Assembly (NCBI GenBank): GCA_027082895.1 | Contig: JALWTJ010000287.1 | Span: 1 to 18,680, forward strand | Reading direction: 5' to 3' | DNA length: 18,680 nt | Source: Hyphomicrobiales bacterium | Lineage (GTDB): Bacteria; Pseudomonadota; Alphaproteobacteria; Rhizobiales; Devosiaceae | Shown: piece by piece, positions 1 through 4,982 of the stretch | Numbering within the stretch: the stretch's first letter is position 1 | Layout of the letters: each line of letters opens with the position of its first letter | Made by a program: the position numbers and the translations under genes | The notes under the pieces: generated by a model | The model's database searches: none | Seen by the model: the letters and a program-made list of their open reading frames with translations, nothing else | Told to the model about the DNA's origin: nothing

Positions 1-482
1 CGCTCGAAATGGGCCTGGGCAATTCCCACCGCCAGCCGGGCCTCGGCCACCGTATGCTTGCGCCCCAGCCGGGCCAGAGGTTCCTCGCGCAGGGACTGCA
101 CACCAAGGGAAACCCGGTTTATCCCGGCTTGGCGAAATTCCTTGAAGCGGGAGGCCTCCACACTGGTGGGGTTGGCCTCAAGGGTTACTTCTACCCCCGG
201 ATCAATGGTCCACAGGCGGGCAATGGCATCCAGAATTCCGGCCACGGTTTCCGGCGCCATCAGGGAGGGGGTGCCACCGCCGAAAAAGATCGATTGCACG
301 TGCCTGTCAGAGGTGTGCCGGGCAAACCATTCCAGTTCACGCACATAGGCTGCCAGAAAATGTTTCTGGTCGACCGGGTCATGGCGCACGTGGGAATTGA
401 AATCGCAATAGGGGCACTTGGCCAGACAGAAGGGCCAGTGAACATAAATGCCGAACAGGCCGTTGGAGCGCTCAGAGTTCAC
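1..482 (-). CDS. hemW: Radical SAM protein HemW (coproporphyrinogen III oxidase-like), 5' part only
   Basis: About 160 N-terminal residues are present; the rest lies beyond the left edge. Visible are the radical-SAM cysteines C19, C23 and C26 in FCLAKCPYCDF, the glycine-rich FFGGGTPSLM segment that helps bind S-adenosylmethionine, SLGVQSL, and the LGRKHTVAEA stretch typical of HemW/HemN-like proteins. The CX3CX2C spacing followed by Asp-Phe fits HemW, which in studied bacteria acts as a haem chaperone rather than as the oxidase; that role is family knowledge. The start is a GTG at 480-482 with a GAGG ribosome-binding site about eight bases upstream. It overlaps the end of rdgB by 11 bases, which suggests translational coupling. 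A HemN-type oxidase cannot be fully excluded without the C-terminus. Confidence 0.9.
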   Translation of the reverse strand, partial: MNSERSNGLFGIYVHWPFCLAKCPYCDFNSHVRHDPVDQKHFLAAYVRELEWFARHTSDRHVQSIFFGGGTPSLMAPETVAGILDAIARLWTIDPGVEVTLEANPTSVEASRFKEFRQAGINRVSLGVQSLREEPLARLGRKHTVAEARLAVGIAQAHFE

Positions 483-1146
483 AGGCTGCCTCGACCAGTC
501 TGGCAAAAGCGCGGGCCCGATGGGACAAGCCGGTCTTTTGAGGCGTCCAGGAATGCTTGAGCGCCGAATCCATCTCGCCAAATGTGCGCGCATGACCATC
601 CGGCTGGAACATGGGATCGAACCCGAACCCCCGTTCCCCGCGCGGCGGCCAGACCAGGGTACCCTGCGCCCTGCCCTCGAATAGGGCATGGATGCCATCG
701 GGCGCCGCCAGGCACAGGGTGGCAACGAAGGCGGCACGGCGCTGGTCCGGCATGCGGGCACCCACCTTTTGCAAAGCGTCCTCGACCCGCTGCATGCCAA
801 AGGAAAAATCCCGGTCCGGGCCGGTCCAGCGGGCGGTGTGAATGCCGGGGCGTCCGTCAAGGGCATCGACACACAGTCCGCTGTCATCGGCAAGGGACAG
901 CAAATCGGCTCCTTGCGCGGCGGCGTGTGCCTTGAGAAAGGCATTTTCGGCAAAGCTGGTGCCGTTTTCTTCCGGTTCGGGCAGGCCCAGCTCGGCGGCG
1001 GACACCAGATCCAGGCCGAAGGGGGCAAACAATTGCCGGAACTCGGCCAGCTTGCCGGCATTGTGGGTCGCTACAAGAAGCCGGTCCCCCTTTTTCAGAC
1101 GCAGGACTTTCGGCAGGTCCGGCAATGGATGAGAACGCTCAGTCAT
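472..1146 (-). CDS. rdgB: dITP/XTP pyrophosphatase (RdgB/HAM1 family)
   Basis: This 224-residue protein would hydrolyse deaminated purine nucleoside triphosphates (dITP, XTP) to monophosphates and pyrophosphate, keeping them out of DNA. The nucleotide-binding THNAGK motif is at residues 27-32, the catalytic DDSG motif with its key aspartate at D88, then GRPGIHTARW, GFGFDPMF and the C-terminal SHRARAF motif. The body is full length for the family. The 20 or so residues before the first strand make it slightly longer than usual, but no internal methionine offers a better start. The ATG overlaps the rph stop by eight bases, and the gene overlaps hemW at its other end, so rph-rdgB-hemW looks like one transcript. 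Confidence 0.95.
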   Translation of the reverse strand: MTERSHPLPDLPKVLRLKKGDRLLVATHNAGKLAEFRQLFAPFGLDLVSAAELGLPEPEENGTSFAENAFLKAHAAAQGADLLSLADDSGLCVDALDGRPGIHTARWTGPDRDFSFGMQRVEDALQKVGARMPDQRRAAFVATLCLAAPDGIHALFEGRAQGTLVWPPRGERGFGFDPMFQPDGHARTFGEMDSALKHSWTPQKTGLSHRARAFARLVEAACEL

Positions 1147-1861
1147 TTTCTTCCAGCGCTGCCTTTTGCAGGGCGGTCAGTTCACCAATGCCCTTTTCTG
1201 CCAGCCCCATCAGGGCAACCAGTTCATCGCGCGAAAAGGGATCCTGTTCGGCGGTGCCCTGTATTTCCACGAAACGGGCATCCCCGGTCATGACGAAATT
1301 GGCATCGGTTTCCGCTTCGCTGTCCTCGGGATAATCCAGATCCAGCACCGGCTGGCCCCGGTAGATCCCGCAGGAAATGGCGGCCACGGTTCCCTTGAGC
1401 GGGTCGCTGGCAAGCAGGTCGCGCGCACGCATCCAGTTCAGGGCGTCGGACAGGGCCACGAACGCACCGGTAATGGCGGCGGTACGGGTTCCCCCGTCTG
1501 CCTGCAGCACGTCACAATCAAGGGTGACCTGGTTTTCCCCCAATGCTGCCATGTCCACCACCGATCGCAGGGAGCGGCCGATCAGGCGCTGGATTTCCTG
1601 GGTCCGGCCCGTTTGCTTGCCCGTGGCAGCCTCGCGGCGGGTCCGCTGGCCGGTGGCCCGGGGAAGCATGCCGTATTCGGCCGTGATCCAGCCCAGCCCC
1701 TGGCCGCGGCGCCAACGGGGAAGGGAGGTTTCCACCGATGCCGTGCACAGGACACGGGTATCGCCAAAGGAAATCAGGCAGGATCCTTCCGCCTGGGGTG
1801 AAAAATGACGCTGAAGGGAGACCGGACGCATTTCGTCGGGTGCCCGCCCTGATGGACGCAT
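1139..1861 (-). CDS. rph: Ribonuclease PH
   Basis: This 240-residue phosphorolytic 3'-to-5' exoribonuclease trims tRNA and other RNA 3' ends, using phosphate and releasing nucleoside diphosphates. The start MRPSGRAPDEMRPV is the classic RNase PH N-terminus, followed by GDTRVLCTASVE, GWITAEYGMLPRAT, GRTQEIQRLIGRSLR and CDVLQADGGTRTAAITGA, all family hallmarks. I chose the ATG at 1859-1861 because it gives the usual family length and has an AGGA about eight bases upstream; the reading frame continues upstream but that part resembles nothing. It leads a tight rph-rdgB-hemW cluster and is divergent from hrcA, an arrangement common in alphaproteobacteria. Confidence 0.96.
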   Translation of the reverse strand: MRPSGRAPDEMRPVSLQRHFSPQAEGSCLISFGDTRVLCTASVETSLPRWRRGQGLGWITAEYGMLPRATGQRTRREAATGKQTGRTQEIQRLIGRSLRSVVDMAALGENQVTLDCDVLQADGGTRTAAITGAFVALSDALNWMRARDLLASDPLKGTVAAISCGIYRGQPVLDLDYPEDSEAETDANFVMTGDARFVEIQGTAEQDPFSRDELVALMGLAEKGIGELTALQKAALEEND

Positions 1862-1915
1862 GATGAGATCCTGTTGTTGAAGCCGGTGCACGGCACATGG
1901 TAAATTCGTTGCCTG

Positions 1916-1944
1916 CTTGTATCGGGTGCCCGTACCGGGAACAA
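1916..1944 (-). promoter_or_regulatory. Candidate housekeeping promoter for rph-rdgB-hemW
   Basis: On the minus strand TTGTTC (1939-1944) and TACAAG (1916-1921) are separated by 17 bases, an acceptable match to a vegetative sigma-factor promoter. Transcription would begin about 50 bases before the rph start. The match is only moderate, so this is an inference from position and spacing. Confidence 0.3.
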
Positions 1945-2045
1945 GGGCATGTGGAACCGAAAATGCTGAACTGGTGCACACCGTCGGCCGAAGGGGATGT
2001 CCGGGCCATGGCTGCCTCATTGACGGCTCCAATTTCGATTTGTCC

Positions 2046-2076
2046 TTTGAATTGCCCGCTTTAGTTCCTATCATTG
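2046..2076 (+). promoter_or_regulatory. Candidate RpoH (heat-shock) promoter of hrcA
   Basis: TTTG (2046-2049), 17 bases, then CCTATCATTG (2067-2076). Against the alphaproteobacterial RpoH pattern CTTG-N17/18-CYTATNTNNG this has one mismatch in each half. It leaves a leader of roughly 75-80 bases before hrcA. The rest of the 1862-2157 intergenic stretch shows only the candidate rph promoter, and no CIRCE inverted repeat. Confidence 0.5.
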
Positions 2077-2157
2077 GGGGCAGGCACTTCGGACTTGACA
2101 TTTGCAGACGAAAAACCATCCCCTCACTCAACCCGACCGATGTGCCCGGACATGCCC

Positions 2158-3258
2158 ATGCAGACATTTCGCACACCTACCGATCGCCACCACACCGAGT
2201 TCCTGTCCGCACTGAACACGCGTTCCCAGGAAATTTTCGGCAAGATCGTGGAACAGTATCTGGATACGGGAAGCCCGGTGGGCTCCCGCCAGCTGTCCCG
2301 CATGCTCGACATTTCCCTGTCCCCCGCCTCGGTGCGCAACGTAATGGCGGACCTGGAAGAACTGGGCCTGATCCAGGCGCCCCACGTTTCGGCGGGGCGG
2401 GTTCCTACCCATCAGGGCCTGCGCTTCTTCGTGGATGCCATGCTGGAAGTGGGCGCGGTGGAGGGGCGCGAAAAACGCAAGATTTCCGAACAGATAAGCC
2501 GCACCGCCCAGGATGGTTCCGTCGAGGACTTCCTGACCGAAGCCAGCCAGCTGCTATCCGGACTCAGCCACGGGGCCGGGGTGGTCATTGCCTCCAAGTC
2601 GGACATGGTTCTCAAGCATCTGGAATTCGTACGGCTGGACCAGAGCCGGGCCATGGCCATTCTGGTCAGCGAAGAAGGACAGGTGGAGAACCGGATCGTG
2701 CCGCTTCCGGCGGGGCTGGACAATGGCGCCCTGCAGCGGGCGTCCAACTATCTGGCCAGCTATATCGTGGGACGCACCATTGCCCAGGCCCGCGAACTGC
2801 TTCTGACCCGCTCGCAGCAGCAACGGGCGGAACTAGACCGGCTGGCCCTCAAGCTGGTGGAGACGGGCATTGCCACCCTGTCCGGGGATTCGGGAAATTC
2901 CATTCCCACGGTCATCGTGCGAGGGCGGGCCAACCTGCTGGACGACACCATGGCGTCGGACGATCTGGCACGGGTACGCGAATTGCTGGACGAACTGGAA
3001 AACAAGCGGGGTCTGCTCGACCTGCTGGACGACGCGGAGAACGCGGAAGGGGTGCGCATCTTCATCGGCGCGGAAAACAAGCTGTTTTCCCTGTCCGGTT
3101 CCTCGGTCATCCTGTCACCATACAAGGACGCCAATGACAAGGTGGTCGGGGTGCTTGGCATCATCGGGCCAACCCGGCTCAACTATGCCCGCATCGTGCC
3201 GGTGGTCGATTACACGGCCCAGGTAATCGGTGAAATGCTGCGCAAGAAGGCGGACTGA
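2158..3258 (+). CDS. hrcA: Heat-inducible transcription repressor HrcA
   Basis: HrcA is a DNA-binding repressor that in many bacteria recognises the CIRCE operator and is itself tuned by GroEL. The N-terminal winged-helix part is clear: SREIF-like region, GSPVGSRQLSRML, SPASVRNVMADLEELG and SAGRVPTHQGLRFFVD, followed by the long central and C-terminal domain ending NYARIVPVVDYTAQVIGEML. The start is uncertain. ATGs at 2140, 2152 and 2158 are all in frame; 2158 (366 residues) has a weak GGA at proper distance, the others have none. It is followed by grpE after 144 bases, the usual hrcA-grpE pairing. No CIRCE sequence is visible in the window, so its targets, commonly groESL in this class, probably lie elsewhere. 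Confidence 0.95.
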   Translation: MQTFRTPTDRHHTEFLSALNTRSQEIFGKIVEQYLDTGSPVGSRQLSRMLDISLSPASVRNVMADLEELGLIQAPHVSAGRVPTHQGLRFFVDAMLEVGAVEGREKRKISEQISRTAQDGSVEDFLTEASQLLSGLSHGAGVVIASKSDMVLKHLEFVRLDQSRAMAILVSEEGQVENRIVPLPAGLDNGALQRASNYLASYIVGRTIAQARELLLTRSQQQRAELDRLALKLVETGIATLSGDSGNSIPTVIVRGRANLLDDTMASDDLARVRELLDELENKRGLLDLLDDAENAEGVRIFIGAENKLFSLSGSSVILSPYKDANDKVVGVLGIIGPTRLNYARIVPVVDYTAQVIGEMLRKKAD

Positions 3259-3313
3259 TCGGTTTTCCTGTTGTCTGCCGACATATCGGGCCTGCCGTTT
3301 TTTCGTTCATGGA

Positions 3314-3345
3314 CTTGAACTGTTTCCGTTTGTGTCCGATATGCG
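3314..3345 (+). promoter_or_regulatory. Candidate RpoH (heat-shock) promoter of grpE
   Basis: CTTG (3314-3317), 18 bases, then CCGATATGCG (3336-3345). This fits CTTG-N17/18-CYTATNTNNG with a perfect -35 and one mismatch in the -10. Transcription would start near 3350, giving a leader of about 50 bases that contains the palindrome at 3361-3375. Confidence 0.6.
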
Positions 3346-3360
3346 GGGACGAAATGCATA

Positions 3361-3375
3361 CCGGGAAATTCCCGG
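3361..3375. repeat. Perfect palindrome in the grpE leader
   Basis: CCGGGAAATTCCCGG is an inverted repeat with 7-base arms around a single A. As RNA it could form a 5-bp GC stem with an AAAUU loop, 27 bases before the grpE start. Its 13-base core recurs at 11337-11349. Confidence 0.55.
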
Positions 3376-3402
3376 CTCAAATCAACGTCATTCGAGGACA
3401 TC

Positions 3403-4104
3403 ATGAACCAGGAATATAGTGAACCGGAAGTGACAGACATCAAGGACGCGGTCGAAGGATCGGTGTCGGAACAGGAGGGTGATGTGCCCGAATCTGATGA
3501 AACACGACTTTCGGAACAGCTGGAAAACATGCAGGCGGAAAATGCCAGCCTGAAAGAACGCCTGTTGCGGGCGACAGCGGACATGGAAAATCTTCGCAAG
3601 CGCACGCGCCGGGAAGTGAACGATGCGCGTTCCTACGCCATTGCCGATTTCGCGCGGGACATGCTGAATGCAGCGGACAATCTGTCACGCGCCCTGTCGT
3701 CCATTCCCGAAGAACTGCGCTTAGAAGGCACCCCGGCCGTTGCCACGCTGATCGAGGGCATCGAGATGACCGAAAGGGAAATGCAGCGCCTGATGCAGAA
3801 GAACGGGGTCAGGCCCATTTCGGCGGAAGGGGAAAAGTTCAACCCGCACAAGCACCAGGCCATGTTCGAAATTCCGGACTCTTCGGTTCCCACGGGTACC
3901 GTCCTGCAGGTGGTGCAAACCGGATATGAAATCGGGGACCGGGTCCTGCGTCCGGCCATGGTCGGTGTTTCCAAGGGGGGCCCCAAGGCCAATGCCGAAA
4001 CAGACAAAACCGGGACGTCAGCAGGTACCGAACAAACGGAAGAAGCAGGAGCCACGGCAGCCGGCGCGGACGAAGCGGGCGTCCGCATCGACCGCGAAGT
4101 CTAG
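3403..4104 (+). CDS. grpE: Nucleotide exchange factor GrpE
   Basis: GrpE (233 residues) is the cytoplasmic homodimer that releases ADP from DnaK. An acidic N-terminus (about 1-40) leads into the long coiled-coil helix (about 40-95, including RATADMENLRKRTRRE), and the beta domain carries FNPHKHQAMFEIP, TGTVLQVVQTGYEIGDRVLRPAMVGVSK. After about residue 190 comes a low-complexity Ala/Thr/Glu/Gly tail, as in many alphaproteobacterial GrpEs. The ATG has a GAGGA ribosome-binding site six bases upstream. A heat-shock promoter candidate lies about 60 bases before the gene, so it can be expressed independently of hrcA. It converges on the DUF454 gene with a 57-base gap that holds only a weak stem at 4126-4138. 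Confidence 0.97.
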   Translation: MNQEYSEPEVTDIKDAVEGSVSEQEGDVPESDETRLSEQLENMQAENASLKERLLRATADMENLRKRTRREVNDARSYAIADFARDMLNAADNLSRALSSIPEELRLEGTPAVATLIEGIEMTEREMQRLMQKNGVRPISAEGEKFNPHKHQAMFEIPDSSVPTGTVLQVVQTGYEIGDRVLRPAMVGVSKGGPKANAETDKTGTSAGTEQTEEAGATAAGADEAGVRIDREV

Positions 4105-4161
4105 CTTGTCCGGGTATTTTCGTTTCGGAAAAGTTCCGTTCGGGGTCCGCTCCGGGGCGGC

Positions 4162-4608
4162 CTATTTCAGCGAACGCACCGGCCTGGCGGGCTTTGCCAC
4201 CTTTCCGCCGGGCTTTTCACAACCCGGTGCAGGCACGTTTTCCGGCGGGAAGGGGCGGGTCAGGATAAAGGTTGCCGCCCCCAGCATCACCGCGGCCTGA
4301 ATGCCCAGCAACATGGGCTTGAGCCCAAGGATCACGCCGAGAATCAGTACCCCGGCCATGGTCAGTACGGCACCGATGCGGGCGGTGCGGGATATGGCCC
4401 CGTATTTCTGCCAATTGGCAATGGGGGGGCCAAAGCGGGGATGGGTAATCAACCAGTCATGCAGACGGGCCGAACTGCGGGCAAAGCAGAAGGTGGCCAG
4501 CAGAATGAAGGGGGTGGTGGGCAAAATGGGCAGCACGATGCCGATGATGCCCAGAACCAGTGATACCAGCCCTGCCACCAGCCAGATAATTCTCTTGAAA
4601 CGTGCCAT
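4162..4608 (-). CDS. DUF454 (YbaN-like) small inner-membrane protein
   Basis: A 148-residue protein of unknown function. It has the DUF454 signature: two hydrophobic segments in the N-terminal third (LVAGLVSLVLGIIGIVLPIL, then TTPFILLATFCFA), followed by ARSSARLHDWLITHPRFGP and a WxxxGAISRTAR stretch. A second hydrophobic pair follows (IGAVLTMAGVLILGVILG and LLGIQAAVMLGAATFIL), then a basic, proline-rich tail. The ATG at 4606-4608 is chosen because conserved homology begins there, with AGGA close by. An in-frame GTG at 4708-4710 has a stronger ribosome-binding site and would add 34 residues. The gene sits inverted between grpE and dnaK. Nothing in the sequence ties it to chaperone function. 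Confidence 0.85.
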   Translation of the reverse strand: MARFKRIIWLVAGLVSLVLGIIGIVLPILPTTPFILLATFCFARSSARLHDWLITHPRFGPPIANWQKYGAISRTARIGAVLTMAGVLILGVILGLKPMLLGIQAAVMLGAATFILTRPFPPENVPAPGCEKPGGKVAKPARPVRSLK

Positions 4609-4617
4609 TTCCTGCCC

Positions 4618-4665
4618 TTTGACCCTATTCTGCTCCTTGACCGGCACCCATTTGACCCGGTTCTG
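4618..4665. repeat. Two imperfect 15-base direct repeats, 33 bases apart
   Basis: TTTGACCCTATTCTG (4618-4632) and TTTGACCCGGTTCTG (4651-4665) differ at two positions. The offset of 33 bases is about three helical turns, and also eleven codons in the DUF454 frame, where both copies read QNRVK. They lie just upstream of the chosen DUF454 start, so they could be operator half-sites or part of an N-terminal extension. Confidence 0.5.
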
Positions 4666-4826
4666 GCGGCCATGGCAACCCAAACATGCCATTTGCGGCA
4701 CGAAATGCACGTGTACCTTCCCCTCCCGAAAGATATGACGAACCCGGTCCGGGGTTGCTTAGGGAAGCGGGTGGAAGCCGAAAGGCAACGGGGAACAACA
4801 AAAAGCAGGTTTTGTCCCCGATGGCG

Positions 4827-4858
4827 CTTGAAGGACAGGCGCTGCGAACTTATATACG
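4827..4858 (+). promoter_or_regulatory. RpoH (heat-shock) promoter of dnaK
   Basis: CTTG (4827-4830), 18 bases, then CTTATATACG (4849-4858): a match without mismatch to the alphaproteobacterial RpoH pattern CTTG-N17/18-CYTATNTNNG. Transcription should start near 4863, giving a dnaK leader of about 120 bases. Confidence 0.75.
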
Positions 4859-4864
4859 CCGCGA

Positions 4865-4923
4865 TGCCCGAACAGGGCACAATTCAATCCCAACAGGGGC
4901 TTTCATGTGGAGAAATCTCCACA
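4865..4923 (+). other. Two hairpins in the dnaK leader
   Basis: The first is TGCCC-GAACA-GGGCA at 4865-4879, essentially at the expected RNA 5' end. The second has arms TGTGGAGA (4906-4913) and TCTCCACA (4916-4923); as RNA it would be a 7-bp stem with a four-base loop. Neither pairs with the dnaK ribosome-binding site in an obvious way, so 5'-end protection or pausing is as likely as translational control. Confidence 0.4.
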
Positions 4924-4982
4924 GACGCGGGACTGCTGTCAAAGGGTTCCGCTTCAAGCCTGCTAAAGAGAGGTATTACATT

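Larger units (their letters stand above)
4609..4982. other. 374-base divergent intergenic region between the DUF454 gene and dnaK
   Basis: From left to right it holds: imperfect direct repeats at 4618-4665; an alternative GTG start for the DUF454 gene (4708-4710) preceded on the minus strand by GGGAGGGGAAGG; a bulged inverted repeat at 4790-4819; the dnaK heat-shock promoter at 4827-4858; and a leader of about 120 bases with two hairpins (4865-4879 and 4906-4923) ending in the dnaK ribosome-binding site. I see no separate gene in it. Confidence 0.6.

Noticed and set aside
2094..2124. CTTGAC at 2094-2099 as a second heat-shock promoter for hrcA
   Set aside because: No CYTATNT-like -10 lies 17 or 18 bases downstream; the site at 2046-2076 fits far better.
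1917..3137. Long plus-strand frame overlapping hrcA in another frame
   Set aside because: The translation is Gly/Arg/Pro-rich with no family resemblance and lies over well-conserved HrcA sequence, a GC-codon shadow.
3278..3303. Possible terminator after hrcA (CCGA-CATA-TCGG followed by six T)
   Set aside because: The stem is only four base pairs and lies nine bases from the T run, too weak to call.
4126..4138. CGGAA-AAG-TTCCG hairpin between grpE and the DUF454 gene
   Set aside because: A 5-bp stem with a 3-base loop and no T run on either strand is not convincing as a terminator.
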